Assembly: GCF_002304225.1 (NCBI RefSeq)
Contig: NZ_NSLB01000002.1
Location: forward strand, 372,001-436,000
Direction: 5' to 3'
From: Pseudomonas sp. HAR-UPW-AIA-41
GTDB taxonomy: Bacteria; Pseudomonadota; Gammaproteobacteria; Pseudomonadales; Pseudomonadaceae
DNA length: 64,000 nucleotides
Below are positions 18,737 to 27,845 of the stretch, in pieces (the stretch's first letter is position 1; each line of letters starts with the position of its first letter). The translations under genes and the position numbers were made by a program. A model generated the notes under the pieces. It was not told where the DNA came from. It searched no databases and saw nothing but the letters and a program-made list of their open reading frames with translations.

Positions 18737-18928
18737 CTAGGGATGGGACTGCTGCTTAAGCAGCTGATGATAAAAAGCCACAGTCAGCAGGTTGAGCACC
18801 AGCATGGTGGCGCCAAGCAACTGCAACAGCATAGAAAATGGCTGATTCAGTGGGCTCAGCTGGTTGCTCAGCAACAGCCCCCAGAACAGCAGCACAAGAG
18901 CACAGGCGATAGCGCGTAACCAGAGCAT
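18737..18928 (-). CDS. DUF1145-like small membrane protein
   Basis: A 63-residue protein with two transmembrane helices (ALVLLFWGLLLSNQLSP and LLQLLGATMLVLNLLTVAFY) resembling DUF1145/YhhL-type inner-membrane proteins. The start is the ATG with GGAG 7 bases upstream; longer in-frame versions up to 19036 have no ribosome site and a non-hydrophobic leader. Function unknown. Confidence 0.65.
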   Translation of the reverse strand: MLWLRAIACALVLLFWGLLLSNQLSPLNQPFSMLLQLLGATMLVLNLLTVAFYHQLLKQQSHP

Positions 18929-18993
18929 GGGTAATCTCCGCACAACAGAAGCCGCCACCATAGCCTTGGCCTGTGCCGAACACCAGAAACGAC

Positions 18994-19015
18994 AAGGGGC
19001 GCCTGAGCGCCCCTG
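18994..19015 (-). terminator. Hairpin after the OmpA/TSP3 lipoprotein gene
   Basis: AGGGGCGC / GCGCCCCT palindrome 18 bases past the stop at 19033, followed on the minus strand by TTGTCGTTT. The T run is weak, so termination is plausible but not certain. Confidence 0.5.
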
Positions 19016-19032
19016 TTCGGTCATAACAATAC

Positions 19033-19770
19033 TCAACGATCGACGAACAATTCCACCCGACGGTTCTGCGCCCTCCCGGCATCGGTCGAGTTATCCGCAG
19101 CCGGCTGGCTTTCCCCCTGCCCGGCAGCCGAAAGCTTCTCGGCCGGCACGCCATGGCTGGACAGGTAGCTGACCACGCTCTGTGCACGACGCTCGGAAAG
19201 GCCCTGATTGTAGGCATCCGAACCCACACTGTCGGTATGCCCGACTACCCGCACACTGACCAGACTGGCACCGGTCAGGCGATTGGCTACCTGCTCCAGA
19301 ACCGCCTGTGCATTCCCCGTCAGCTCGGCCGAATTGAACTCGAACAGCACATTGCCCAGGTCACTGAGCACAATGACTTCGTCCTGAGCGACCTCGGGTT
19401 CGGCAACGACAGCGGGTGTTGGAGCAGGATCATCCTTGTACGGACAACCGTTGGGGAAAACTGCAGAGCCTGCCGGCGTATCCGGACAGCGGTCTCGGCG
19501 GTCATGCACCCCGTCATGGTCCTGATCGCCATCCTGCGCGTAGCAGATCAGGCCGCCGACCAAAGCACCGGCCGCAGCGCCACCGCCGGCCCAGGCTGAG
19601 CTTTCGATAGCACCCAGTCCGCCGCCTACGGCACCGCCGATCAAGCTACAAATAGGCCAGTTCTGCTGATTGAGTGCCGCATCCCCCGTGCTGGAGGTTG
19701 AAACACAACCAGTGAGAACACTGCTGACCAAGAGAAGGGGTAGTGCAGCCCGTGAGAGTCTTGTTCTCAT
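19033..19770 (-). CDS. OmpA-family lipoprotein with TSP3 calcium repeat (second of a tandem pair)
   Basis: A 245-residue outer-membrane lipoprotein. The order is: signal peptide with lipobox VLTGC; Gly-zipper hydrophobic hairpin (GGAVGGGLGAIESSAWAGGG); a thrombospondin type 3-like calcium loop (DGDQDHDGVHDRRDRCPDTP); and a C-terminal OmpA domain (FEFNSAELTG, VVGHTDSVGSDAYNQ, NRRVELFV) that binds peptidoglycan. It shares the whole architecture with the gene immediately upstream, so they are paralogues. Its Shine-Dalgarno lies inside a strong hairpin (19779-19815), suggesting post-transcriptional control. Confidence 0.9.
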   Translation of the reverse strand: MRTRLSRAALPLLLVSSVLTGCVSTSSTGDAALNQQNWPICSLIGGAVGGGLGAIESSAWAGGGAAAGALVGGLICYAQDGDQDHDGVHDRRDRCPDTPAGSAVFPNGCPYKDDPAPTPAVVAEPEVAQDEVIVLSDLGNVLFEFNSAELTGNAQAVLEQVANRLTGASLVSVRVVGHTDSVGSDAYNQGLSERRAQSVVSYLSSHGVPAEKLSAAGQGESQPAADNSTDAGRAQNRRVELFVDR

Positions 19771-19778
19771 GGCATGAT

Positions 19779-19815
19779 CTCCTGTGTCTCCGGTTAAATT
19801 CCGGTGACACAGGAG
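19779..19815 (-). promoter_or_regulatory. Hairpin that pairs the Shine-Dalgarno of the downstream OmpA gene
   Basis: On the minus-strand RNA, CUCCUGUGUC-A-CCGG pairs with CCGG-A-GACACAGGAG around a 7-base loop AAUUUAA: 14 base pairs and one A-A mismatch. The 3' arm contains AGGAG, the Shine-Dalgarno 8 bases before the ATG at 19770, so it would be fully paired. No T run follows, so it is unlikely to be a simple terminator. Seen in the sequence; regulation is inferred. Confidence 0.75.
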
Positions 19816-19897
19816 TTAAGACCACACTATGTAGGTCTACAAGACAGCCTGCGAACGGCCAGACCAGAGGTCATGACCGCCACAGGCCTGAGGCGAC

Positions 19898-20590
19898 TTA
19901 CGGACGAGCTTCGACTTCGGCTTCAACGCGGCGGTTGATGGCACGGCCTTCTTCGGTGGCGTTATCGGCAACCGGACGGCTCTCGCCATAACCTACGGCA
20001 TTGAGGCGATCGCCACCCACACCGTACTGGTTGACCAGCACGTCACGCACCGCACCGGCACGCTTCTCGGAGAGCGACTGGTTGTAGGCATCGGTGCCCA
20101 CGGAGTCGGTGTGACCTTCAACAGTGGCGGTGGTCTGCGGGTACTGGCTCATGAAGTCGGCCAGGGCCTTGATGTCGGCCTGGCTTTCCGGCTTGACCAC
20201 GGCCTTGTCGAAGTCGAACTTCACATCCAGCTCAACACGTACTGGCTCGGCGGCTTCAGCCACAGGCGCCGGTGCCGGTGCTTCTTCCTGCACCGGGCAG
20301 CCATCGGCATCGACCTTGGTGCCCTTCGGCGTGCCCGGGCACTTGTCGAGCTTGTTGACCACGCCGTCACCATCAGCATCACCGTGTACCCAGCAATAGG
20401 CGGCACCGGTGATGGCGCCGACGCCCAGACCACCAGCTGCCCACTGAGCACTTTCGATAGCACCCAGTGCGGCACCACCCACACCACCAACAGCGGCACA
20501 GGTCGGCCAGTCACTTTCAACCAGACCGGCACAACCACTCAACAGGCCGCTAACCAGAATCAGGGGTACTGCAGTCCTTACCATGCTCAT
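19898..20590 (-). CDS. OmpA-family lipoprotein with TSP3 calcium repeat (first of a tandem pair)
   Basis: A 230-residue outer-membrane lipoprotein with the same order of parts as its downstream neighbour: lipobox LLSGC, Gly-zipper hairpin (GGVGGAALGAIESAQWAAGG), calcium loop (DADGDGVVNKLDKCPGTPKG), Ala/Pro linker, OmpA domain (KFDFDKAVVKP, VEGHTDSVGTDAYNQSLSEK, NRRVEAEVEARP). The start is the ATG with GAGGAG 8 bases upstream; a second ATG two codons later is possible. The pair probably came from a local duplication and may be co-transcribed. Confidence 0.92.
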   Translation of the reverse strand: MSMVRTAVPLILVSGLLSGCAGLVESDWPTCAAVGGVGGAALGAIESAQWAAGGLGVGAITGAAYCWVHGDADGDGVVNKLDKCPGTPKGTKVDADGCPVQEEAPAPAPVAEAAEPVRVELDVKFDFDKAVVKPESQADIKALADFMSQYPQTTATVEGHTDSVGTDAYNQSLSEKRAGAVRDVLVNQYGVGGDRLNAVGYGESRPVADNATEEGRAINRRVEAEVEARP

Positions 20591-20717
20591 TGTTGACTCT
20601 CCTCGATGAATCGGTTTATCCCGATTTTGGAATTAAAGACGCTACTTTTAAAATCCGTCAAATCTAGTCAGTACGATAACGTCACGTTAGGCTTCCTGAT
20701 CGAAAAAAGGGACGCCC

Positions 20718-21215
20718 ATGACTATCGCCACTTCTTCACGCACCCCACAGCAAGCCCTGGCCGCCCTGCTGGACCGCTATCAACCTCGCAGCCTGCTGGT
20801 GCTGGGCGCCAGCGAAATGCCTGCCGTCAAAGCCTTTGTAGAGGCTCATCCGGATTGCCGTATTGACCACAGTCAAACCGCGCCTCTCAACGCCGAGCTG
20901 GCAGCCAAGCGTTATGACCTGGCGCTGGTGGTGGACTGCCTGGAGCATCTGTCCAAACGAGAAGGACTGGAGCTGCTCGGCGGTATTCGCAACCTAAACA
21001 GCAACCGACTGGCAGTTCTGGCCGACCTGACCGCCTGTCAGTGGCAGGAAACCGACTTCTTTGCCCTGGCTCTTCAGGCCAGCGAGTGTTTCCAGCGAGA
21101 GCAGCAGACCCTGCGCCTGTTCACCTACGACCTTCTCAGCTACAAGCAGGTGCCGGACTGGCTGAATGCCAAGTTCTGGGCCAACCCGGAAAACTTCGGC
21201 AAATACTGGTGGTGA
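20718..21215 (+). CDS. DUF6231-like, methyltransferase-fold protein
   Basis: A 165-residue cytoplasmic protein resembling a reduced SAM-dependent methyltransferase: a Rossmann-like strand [31 protein letters not shown] in place of motif II (the DCLEHL turn is typical of class I methyltransferases), and [11 protein letters not shown]. The glycine-rich SAM loop is weak, so activity is doubtful. The C-terminus [17 protein letters not shown] is a pseudomonad signature. One base separates its stop from the YchJ-like gene, so they are probably co-transcribed. Confidence 0.78.
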   Translation: MTIATSSRTPQQALAALLDRYQPRSLLVLGASEMPAVKAFVEAHPDCRIDHSQTAPLNAELAAKRYDLALVVDCLEHLSKREGLELLGGIRNLNSNRLAVLADLTACQWQETDFFALALQASECFQREQQTLRLFTYDLLSYKQVPDWLNAKFWANPENFGKYWW

Positions 21216-21216
21216 G

Positions 21217-21693
21217 ATGACTCCGTCAAACTGCCCCTGCAGCTCCGGCCTGAGCTACGAACACTGCTGCGCGCCACTGCACAGGGGTGAGAATGCCGCC
21301 AACGCCGCGGCACTGATGCGCTCGCGCTACTGCGCCTACGTGCTGGGTGAAATCGACTATCTGGTCAGCACCACACTGCCGGCCCAGCAGGCAGGACTGG
21401 ATCGTCCGGCCATTGAACAGTGGAGTCGTGAAAGCCAATGGCTAGGGCTTACGGTGGAACAGCATGAAGAGCTGCCCGGCCAACCCCGGCATTCCCGTGT
21501 CACCTTCACCGCCCGGTGGCTCGATGCGCAAGGTGAGCACAGCCACCGGGAAAACTCGGCCTTCGTCGAAGTGGCAGGCCGCTGGTTCTTTATCGACCCG
21601 ACTGTTCCGGGCAAATACGGTCGCAACGACCCCTGCCCCTGTAGCAGCGGGAAGAAATTCAAGAAGTGCTGCAGTGAGTTTTTGCCGGGCTGA
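21217..21693 (+). CDS. YchJ-family protein with two SEC-C zinc motifs
   Basis: A 158-residue UPF0225/YchJ protein. An N-terminal SEC-C-like zinc motif ([13 protein letters not shown], residues 6-18), a central NTF2-like fold with [17 protein letters not shown] and a C-terminal SEC-C motif ([16 protein letters not shown]). SEC-C motifs bind zinc and, in SecA, contact SecB and ribosomes. The start at ATG 21217 is one base after the stop of the previous gene; the frame extends upstream inside that gene but homology begins here. Confidence 0.9.
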   Translation: MTPSNCPCSSGLSYEHCCAPLHRGENAANAAALMRSRYCAYVLGEIDYLVSTTLPAQQAGLDRPAIEQWSRESQWLGLTVEQHEELPGQPRHSRVTFTARWLDAQGEHSHRENSAFVEVAGRWFFIDPTVPGKYGRNDPCPCSSGKKFKKCCSEFLPG

Positions 21694-21703
21694 TGCCTGG
21701 CGC

Positions 21704-22267
21704 TCAAAGCACCTTGAGGTGCGAGGTGTCCGGTGGCGGAGCCGCCGGTTCAGGCTTGGCCTGCCCAATGTCGCTACCCACAGGCGCCAGACTGAACTGA
21801 CTGAGATCGACCGCCGGTGCCATCGGCTCGGCCGGCTGATCCTGCAGATCGGCGCCTACCGGAGCCAGACCGAAGTCCGGCGCATCCACATCGATGAAAG
21901 CAGCCATGTATTCATCACGCGGCGCCACTTGCAGCCGTCCGCCACTGGCACTCACCGCCCCTGGTGCAGAAGCCGCCGACGTGCTGGGCGCAGCCGGCTC
22001 TGCTGGAGGGGGTGCCAGTTCGATATTTTCGATGGGCAAGTCCATATCCAGCACATCGACCACCGCGCCGGCCCGCTCCAGAGTAATGCGGTACTTTTCC
22101 GCAGCAGCCGGATCGAGATTGTTCTTGATGACCATGCGCCGGCCGGAAAACAGCAGGGCAATGCGCTGCGCATCAGCCTGAAACAGACGGGCCAGATTGG
22201 CCTTGACCTGCTCCAGGTCCGCACCGGGCTGGATCTGCCCGGAAAAGGCAATCTCGTAACGGCTCAT
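21704..22267 (-). CDS. Hypothetical protein with N-terminal SxxEIxFSGQI domain
   Basis: A 187-residue cytoplasmic protein I do not recognise by name. Residues 1-75 form a compact alpha/beta domain (YEIAFSGQIQPGADLEQVK, NLARLFQADAQRIALLFSGR, KYRITLERAGAVVDVLD) of a kind found at the N-terminus of various proteobacterial proteins. The rest is a low-complexity Ala/Pro-rich tail with a thrice-repeated FGLAPVGADL / FSLAPVGSDI-type motif, seen at DFGLAPVGADL and QFSLAPVGSDI. The ATG with AGGAG 7 bases upstream is the start. No clear operon partner. Confidence 0.75.
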   Translation of the reverse strand: MSRYEIAFSGQIQPGADLEQVKANLARLFQADAQRIALLFSGRRMVIKNNLDPAAAEKYRITLERAGAVVDVLDMDLPIENIELAPPPAEPAAPSTSAASAPGAVSASGGRLQVAPRDEYMAAFIDVDAPDFGLAPVGADLQDQPAEPMAPAVDLSQFSLAPVGSDIGQAKPEPAAPPPDTSHLKVL

Positions 22268-22446
22268 GGTCACACTCCTGTCAAATTGACGCGCTAGCCT
22301 CGCGCGCCGCTGGCGGGCAAACGCGTCTACGTCCAGCACTCTGGCACGCTCTTGGCCTGACAGTATGGCGCAGGTTTTTTTCCGTCTACAACCGATTGCA
22401 GCCAAGCGCTTGCTTGTTACACTGGGCCATCTGGTGGAGTAACCGC

Positions 22447-22944
22447 ATGCGGCAACAGGCAAAACTGATAACAATAATAAGCCGACTGATCCTGTTGGGC
22501 CTGCTATTGGCACTCAATGGCTGTTCTACCTGGTTCACTGCCGATTTCACCGCGCCCAAGGTGCATCTGGTCAAGGTCGACATCATCAAGGCCAAGCTGC
22601 TTGAACAGCGCTTCATGCTGCATTTCCGCATCGAAAACCCCAACAACTTCAGCCTGCCCATCCGCGGCCTGAGCTACAACGTCAGCCTGAACAACATCAA
22701 GCTGGCCGAGGGCCAGACCAGCACCTGGTTCACCGTACCTGCTCATGGCCGTGAAACCTTCAAGGTGCCGGTGAACACCAACCTCTGGCGACACGTCAAA
22801 CGGGTAGTGAAGATGCTTGAGCGGCCGGATCAGCCGATCCGTTATCAGCTCTCCGGCGAAGTCGAAACCGGGCTGATGTTTGGCAAGAGCGTGCACGTGC
22901 AGCGCGAAGGCGAGATAATTCCGGGCAACTACATCCCGGAGTGA
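22447..22944 (+). CDS. LEA14-like lipoprotein (water stress/hypersensitive response domain)
   Basis: A 165-residue lipoprotein with the signal peptide ending LALNGC and a single immunoglobulin-like WHy/LEA2 domain ([40 protein letters not shown]). LEA2 proteins are linked to desiccation and stress tolerance; the bacterial role is unknown. The start is the ATG with GGAG 7 bases upstream. It is followed 5 bases later by a His-rich SEC-C protein gene, probably in the same transcript. Confidence 0.88.
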   Translation: MRQQAKLITIISRLILLGLLLALNGCSTWFTADFTAPKVHLVKVDIIKAKLLEQRFMLHFRIENPNNFSLPIRGLSYNVSLNNIKLAEGQTSTWFTVPAHGRETFKVPVNTNLWRHVKRVVKMLERPDQPIRYQLSGEVETGLMFGKSVHVQREGEIIPGNYIPE

Positions 22945-22949
22945 CTCCC

Positions 22950-23147
22950 ATGAACCAGCAACCCCATGTTCACGGCCCAGACTGCAACCACGATCACGAC
23001 CATCATCATGATCACGGCCACGTGCATGGCCCGCACTGCAACCATGGCCCGGCCGAACCGACTCGCAATCCGCTGAAGGATGTCGGCCGCAATGATCCCT
23101 GCCCCTGTGGCAGCAGCAAGAAATTCAAGAAGTGCCACGGCGCCTGA
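22950..23147 (+). CDS. His-rich SEC-C motif protein
   Basis: A 65-residue cytoplasmic protein with a histidine- and aspartate-rich N-terminal half ([19 protein letters not shown], with CNH repeated) and a C-terminal SEC-C zinc motif ([16 protein letters not shown]). It probably binds zinc or nickel. It closely follows the LEA14-like gene and is followed by a hairpin terminator. The ATG preceded by GGAG is used; an upstream GTG overlapping the previous stop is an alternative. It ends with the same motif as the YchJ-like gene 1.3 kb upstream. Confidence 0.85.
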   Translation: MNQQPHVHGPDCNHDHDHHHDHGHVHGPHCNHGPAEPTRNPLKDVGRNDPCPCGSSKKFKKCHGA

Positions 23148-23156
23148 CGCCGCCCC

Positions 23157-23180
23157 GGCCCATCCGAAGATGGGCCTTTC
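23157..23180 (+). terminator. Terminator after the SEC-C gene
   Basis: GGCCCATC pairs with GATGGGCC around CGAA, followed by TTTC. It lies ten bases past the stop. Confidence 0.7.
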
Positions 23181-23271
23181 ACCAGTCAGACATCCTTGCA
23201 GCGCCCGGCCAGCCTCACTAAGGTAGCCACAACCTCTTCCGCCCCACTTTTCCATGCCCCAGGAGCCCGTG

Positions 23272-25812
23272 ATGGCTTTGCGCCTGATCTCCCGTCCTTT
23301 TGCCCTCACCGCCACCAGCGCCCTGCTGGTCAGCATGCTCGGCATCAGTGGCTGTCAGTCTTTCCTTAACGGCCGTTATGCCAGCAGCCTGCACCCGGAT
23401 CGCGGCAGCGTGGCGGTCAAGGGACTGGCGCAGAACGTCAGCATTCGCCGTAACGAACTGGGCATGCCGCTGATCGAGGCCAGCAACTTCCACGACACCC
23501 TGTTTGCCATCGGCTACGTGCACGCCAGTGACCGCCTCAGCCAGATGGTCGGCATGCGCCTGATGGCCGAGGGGCGCCTGGCCGAGATGGCGGGACCCGG
23601 GGCACTGGATATCGACCGTTTCATGCGCGCGGTCAATCTGAAGAAAAGTGCCGAGGTGCTCTATCGCAATGCCTCACCGCAGCTGAAGAAGTTCTTCGAG
23701 GTCTATGCCCGAGGGGTCAACGCCTACCTGTACCGCTACCAGGACAAACTGCCGATGGACCTGGCCGAGTCCGGTTACCGGCCGGCCTACTGGAAGCCGC
23801 AGGATTCGGTGCTGATCTTCTGCCTGCTCAACTTCGGCCTAGCGGTGAACCTGCAGGAGGAAATTGCCTCGCTGGTTCTGGCGCAGAAAGTGGGTGCCGA
23901 CAAACTCGCCTGGCTCAGCCCGATCTACCCGGACGAACCCTTGCCCTTCGATGAGGCCGAGAAACTCAAGGGCCTGAGCCTGACAGGTCAACTGCAAGGC
24001 CTCAGCCAGATCGGTCAGGCCAGCCAGCAGATCGCCGCGCTCAACATGCTCGGCGTGGCCGCCTCGAACAACTGGGCCATCGCGCCAGAGCAGGCGCGTT
24101 ACGGCAAGAGCCTGCTGGCCAACGACACGCACCTGCCGATTGCCATGCCCTCGGTGTGGAACTTCATCCATGTACGCTCGCCGCGCTATCAGGCCGCCGG
24201 CGTCTCGGTGGCCGGGGTACCGGCGGTGGTGGCCGGTTTCAACGGCAAGCTGGCCTGGGGCATGACCATGGTCATGGCCGATAACCAGGACCTGTTCCTC
24301 GAAAAAGTCCGTCGCGAAGGCAGCCGCCTGCTGTATCTGGCCGACGGCAAGTGGCTGCCGGCCACGGCCCGCCAGGAAACCTTCTTTATAAAGGGGGAGC
24401 GGCCAGTCCGCGAAACCCTGTTCGAGACCCGTCACGGCCCGCTGCTCAACAGCGTGCTGGGCGAGCGCAAGCACATGCTGCAGCCAATGCAGCTGCAGAG
24501 CGGTCTGGGCATTGCCCTGCAGACCACCCAGTTCGAAGCCGACCAGTCGCTGGACGCCTTCTTCAAGCTGTCCCGCGCCCAGTCGGTCGACGAAGCCCAT
24601 GAGTCGACCCGGGCCATCCGTGCCATGGGCCTGAACATGGTCTATGCCGATGCCCAGCACATCGCCTGGCAGGTGACCGGGCGCTACCCGAACCGCCGCG
24701 CCGGCCGTGGCCTGCTGCCCTCCCCCGGCTGGGACAGCCGCTACGACTGGGATGGCTACGCCGACCCGATGCTCCATCCCTATGATCAGGACCCGGCACA
24801 GGGCTGGCTCGGCACAGCCAACCACCGCACTGCTCCCAGCGGTTATGGCGTGCAGATGTCCAACTCCTGGTATTACCCAGAGCGTGCCGAGCGCATTGCG
24901 CAAATGGCAGGCAATGGCAAGCAGGATCAGAAAAGCATGATTGCCATGCAGTACGACCAGCAGTCGCCGTTCATGCCCAAACTCAAGGCCATGCTCCAGG
25001 ACCCGGCCATGCAACCGGCGCTGCAGAGCGCGATCAAATCGCTGCCCGCTGCCGAGCGCCAGGACGCCGAACGCAGCCTGCAGAGCCTGCTGCGTTTCAA
25101 TGGCCGCCTGACGGCCACCTCGGCTGACGCCGTGCTCTACGGTGCCTTCCTCCACGAAAGTGCCCGGGCGATCTTCCAGGATGAACTTGGCGCCGACGGC
25201 ACGCCGGCCTGGGAGGCGCTGGTGGAAACCGCCAATCTGTCCTACTCGGCACAGGCCGATCACCTGCTTGGCCAGCTCGACAGCCCGTTCTGGGACGACC
25301 AGCGCACACCACAGAAGGAAGACAAGCCGGTCATCCTCGCCCGCAGCCTGGCCGCGGCCCAGGCTTATGCGCGCCAGGCCATGGGCAGCAATCCGGCCAC
25401 ATGGCAATGGGGCAAGCTGCACCAGTACAACTTCGCCACCGAAACCACGCAGATGGCGCCCTACATGAGTGCCAGCGAGCGTGCCGGCATCAATGCCATC
25501 CGCGATTATCTGGACCGCGGGCCCTACGCCGCCGGAGGCGACCACTCCACGCTGAATGTGTCGGCCTACCACTGGGGCAAGGACTTCGACACCTGGCTGA
25601 TTCCGGCCATGCGCATCGTTGTCGACTTCAGCCGTGAGGAGCCGCTGATCGGCCTGAACAGCACCGGCCAGTCCGGTAACCCGGCAAGCCCGCACTACGC
25701 CGACGGCATCGACGCTTGGCTCAAGGGCCAGTACATGAGCTTCCCGTTCCAGTCGAAAAACCTCGAGCGCGCCTACGGCAGCACGCGCCTGACCCTGATG
25801 CCAGGGCGCTGA
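23272..25812 (+). CDS. quiP: Acyl-homoserine lactone acylase QuiP
   Basis: Ntn-hydrolase of the penicillin acylase family that cuts the amide of long-chain acyl-homoserine lactones, quenching quorum signals; it acts in the periplasm. The 846-residue precursor matches the length of P. aeruginosa QuiP. It has an N-terminal signal with a lipobox-like end (LGISGC), an alpha-chain region, then the self-cleavage site where S265 in [10 protein letters not shown] becomes the catalytic N-terminal serine of the beta-chain. The start ATG has GGAG 6 bases upstream; six further codons are open. No luxI or luxR homologue is in the window. Assignment rests on my recall of the QuiP sequence ([14 protein letters not shown] and [13 protein letters not shown] segments). 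Confidence 0.9.
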   Translation: MALRLISRPFALTATSALLVSMLGISGCQSFLNGRYASSLHPDRGSVAVKGLAQNVSIRRNELGMPLIEASNFHDTLFAIGYVHASDRLSQMVGMRLMAEGRLAEMAGPGALDIDRFMRAVNLKKSAEVLYRNASPQLKKFFEVYARGVNAYLYRYQDKLPMDLAESGYRPAYWKPQDSVLIFCLLNFGLAVNLQEEIASLVLAQKVGADKLAWLSPIYPDEPLPFDEAEKLKGLSLTGQLQGLSQIGQASQQIAALNMLGVAASNNWAIAPEQARYGKSLLANDTHLPIAMPSVWNFIHVRSPRYQAAGVSVAGVPAVVAGFNGKLAWGMTMVMADNQDLFLEKVRREGSRLLYLADGKWLPATARQETFFIKGERPVRETLFETRHGPLLNSVLGERKHMLQPMQLQSGLGIALQTTQFEADQSLDAFFKLSRAQSVDEAHESTRAIRAMGLNMVYADAQHIAWQVTGRYPNRRAGRGLLPSPGWDSRYDWDGYADPMLHPYDQDPAQGWLGTANHRTAPSGYGVQMSNSWYYPERAERIAQMAGNGKQDQKSMIAMQYDQQSPFMPKLKAMLQDPAMQPALQSAIKSLPAAERQDAERSLQSLLRFNGRLTATSADAVLYGAFLHESARAIFQDELGADGTPAWEALVETANLSYSAQADHLLGQLDSPFWDDQRTPQKEDKPVILARSLAAAQAYARQAMGSNPATWQWGKLHQYNFATETTQMAPYMSASERAGINAIRDYLDRGPYAAGGDHSTLNVSAYHWGKDFDTWLIPAMRIVVDFSREEPLIGLNSTGQSGNPASPHYADGIDAWLKGQYMSFPFQSKNLERAYGSTRLTLMPGR

Positions 25813-25885
25813 TGACCACTCGTCGCCCGGCGCTGAACTTACTGCTGCCGGGTTACTCAGAGTTAACGGACTTACTCCATATCTT

Positions 25886-25916
25886 CAGGGCGCTCTCGGG
25901 CGCCCTTTCTTTTTGC
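25886..25916 (+). terminator. Terminator after quiP
   Basis: AGGGCGC pairs with GCGCCCT around a 6-base loop, followed by TTCTTTTTG. It lies about 75 bases after the quiP stop. Confidence 0.82.
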
Positions 25917-25966
25917 CCGTCATTTTCCGCCGTTGTGAGCTAGCGTTTTAAGGCACACCCGGCGGA

Positions 25967-27187
25967 TTGGCTCTCTTGCGCAAACCACTGCTTACCCGAC
26001 TGCTCAAGTTGCGTGAACTCGACAACACCTGGCGCGCGCGCGTGCAGCAGGAAAACCTCAAGCGCCTGTACTTTCTCGCGCTGTTCGGAGTGCTCCTGAG
26101 CCTAAGCCAGATAGTGCTGTTCTGGCTGCTGGACGCCCAGGGATCAGCCAGAGAAGCACGCTGGCGCGAAATATCCCTGCTCGTACACCCCGCCATTCTG
26201 CTGCTTTCACTGTTGATCGGCGGACTCACCCTTCGCCTGCGCCACTTGGACAATCAGAGCGAGGCAGTCGAGCTGCTGAGTATCCTGACGGCGACACTAG
26301 TACTAGCAGTAGGCCTGATGCTGACGGCCTTTGATCAACTTGTGATTCAGGGGGTAACGCCACTGGTCACCGCCTGTAGTATCACTGCCCTACTGCTGTA
26401 TTTGCGGCCGCTCACAGCTTTTGCTCTTTTCAGCAGCGCACTGTTCATCAGCCTGCTCATCATCAACGAACTGTCACCCAGCCCAGCTCAAAGGCTCAGC
26501 AGCACCATGAACAGCATCACCGCCTGCGCCAGCGGCCTGCTGGTGTCGTGGATTCTTTATCGCAATTTTCTGCGCGAACAGCAGTTGCGCAAGGTGCTCT
26601 TGCGTCAACGCGAAACACTCAAGGCACGCACCCGCCAACTGCAATTTCAGGCCACCCACGACACCCTGACCGGACTGTTCAACCGCCGCGAGTTCGAGCG
26701 TCTCACGGAAAACGAGTTGTCACGGGTGAACCGGCATCCAGCGCCGCTCAGCCTGCTCATGCTGGATCTCGATCACTTCAAGGCCATCAACGATAACTTT
26801 GGCCATCCCGCCGGAGATGCAGTGATTCGCCATGTTGCCCGCCTGCTCAGCGAACACACCCGCAACTGCGACACCATCGGACGACTTGGCGGCGAAGAGT
26901 TCATCATTCTGCTGCCCGAAACCGATCTGCCTCAGGCCCAGCAAACCGCTGAAAAGTTACGCGGACTGATAGAGCACAGTGCCATTGATGTCGATAACGG
27001 GCGACTGAGGATCACCGCCAGCGTCGGCTTGGCTTGCTTAGCCCCTGGCTGCCAGACAGACCTGAGCCCTCTCTACCTGGCTGCCGACCAAGCGTTGTAC
27101 AGAGCCAAGCGGGCAGGACGTAACAGGGTCGAACACTTCTACTTCACCCCATCAGCACCGGACTTGAGCTCTCCGCCTCTGTCCTGA
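25967..27187 (+). CDS. Membrane-bound diguanylate cyclase
   Basis: Makes cyclic di-GMP from GTP. The 406-residue protein has about six hydrophobic helices in residues 33-200 (LYFLALFGVLLSLSQIVLFW, ILLLSLLIGGLTL, ILTATLVLAVGLM, LLLYLRPLTAFALF, LVSWILYRNF) and a C-terminal GGDEF domain with the active site GGEEF at 308-312 and the inhibitory RxxD site RNCD at 299-302. Both are intact, so product feedback is expected. The start is uncertain: TTG at 25967 is used because GGCGGA is close by; TTG at 25976 is an alternative. Its 3' end overlaps the convergent TetR gene by 44 bases. Confidence 0.9.
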   Translation: MALLRKPLLTRLLKLRELDNTWRARVQQENLKRLYFLALFGVLLSLSQIVLFWLLDAQGSAREARWREISLLVHPAILLLSLLIGGLTLRLRHLDNQSEAVELLSILTATLVLAVGLMLTAFDQLVIQGVTPLVTACSITALLLYLRPLTAFALFSSALFISLLIINELSPSPAQRLSSTMNSITACASGLLVSWILYRNFLREQQLRKVLLRQRETLKARTRQLQFQATHDTLTGLFNRREFERLTENELSRVNRHPAPLSLLMLDLDHFKAINDNFGHPAGDAVIRHVARLLSEHTRNCDTIGRLGGEEFIILLPETDLPQAQQTAEKLRGLIEHSAIDVDNGRLRITASVGLACLAPGCQTDLSPLYLAADQALYRAKRAGRNRVEHFYFTPSAPDLSSPPLS

Positions 27188-27764
27188 CCGAACGCCAGGC
27201 AGCCTCAGCAAAAGTATCCAACTGTTCAAGGAGCGGTGTGGTTATGCGCCCGGCTAGCCAATGACGCGCATAGTCATGCGTCGGGCCTACCACCAAAGCG
27301 GCAAATACCTCGATCGGCAAGTCGCGCAAGGCTCCTCTGTAAGGTGCAAACCAGTCATGCAAGCGCTCCTGGAACAGCTGCTGATCACCGCGCAACCGCT
27401 CAGTCGCGTCCTCGTGACGTACCTGCGCCCGGTGATGGAAGCAGAAGCGCGCCCAATCCGGATTGGCGCTGATCCACTCCACATTTGCCGCGACCAGCGC
27501 CTTGATCCCCTCTTCCGCGCCGTTAGCCGAGTCCAGCCGGCTGGCTACCTGCAAGGCGAAGTCACGCATGCCCTCGATGAACACCGCTGCGGCGATGGCC
27601 TCCTTGTTGCCAAAGTGGTGGTAGAGACTCCCCACACTGGTGGCACTGGCCTCACGGATCATGTCGATGGTTGTCCCCGACACACCATGCTCACTGAAGC
27701 AACGCAGCGCCGCGTCGATGATCTGGCGCTTGCGCCCCCGGCTTTTCGACTGGACAGCCGTCAT
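27144..27764 (-). CDS. TetR-family transcriptional regulator
   Basis: A 206-residue repressor: N-terminal helix-turn-helix (IIDAALRCFSEHGVSGTTIDM, SVGSLYHHFGNKEAIAAAV) and a divergent all-helical ligand domain. It lies divergent from a DUF4442 gene at 27846, with a 15-bp palindrome 16 bases upstream of its start, so it probably represses itself and that neighbour. The ligand is perhaps an acyl-CoA or fatty acid (inference from the thioesterase-like neighbour). The ATG at 27764 is used; upstream TTG/GTG codons are possible. Confidence 0.92.
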   Translation of the reverse strand: MTAVQSKSRGRKRQIIDAALRCFSEHGVSGTTIDMIREASATSVGSLYHHFGNKEAIAAAVFIEGMRDFALQVASRLDSANGAEEGIKALVAANVEWISANPDWARFCFHHRAQVRHEDATERLRGDQQLFQERLHDWFAPYRGALRDLPIEVFAALVVGPTHDYARHWLAGRITTPLLEQLDTFAEAAWRSVRTEAESSSPVLMG

Positions 27765-27779
27765 ACCTGCACCCAAAAC

Positions 27780-27794
27780 TAGAATAATATTCTA
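27780..27794. promoter_or_regulatory. Palindrome, probable TetR operator
   Basis: TAGAATAATATTCTA is a perfect 7-1-7 palindrome in the 81-base gap between the divergent TetR and DUF4442 genes. It is AT-rich in a GC-rich genome and could overlap the -10 of both promoters. Confidence 0.65.
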
Positions 27795-27845
27795 ATAGCT
27801 GACATTCTTGGCCGCGTCAGCCAACCACAACACCGAGCTATCGCC

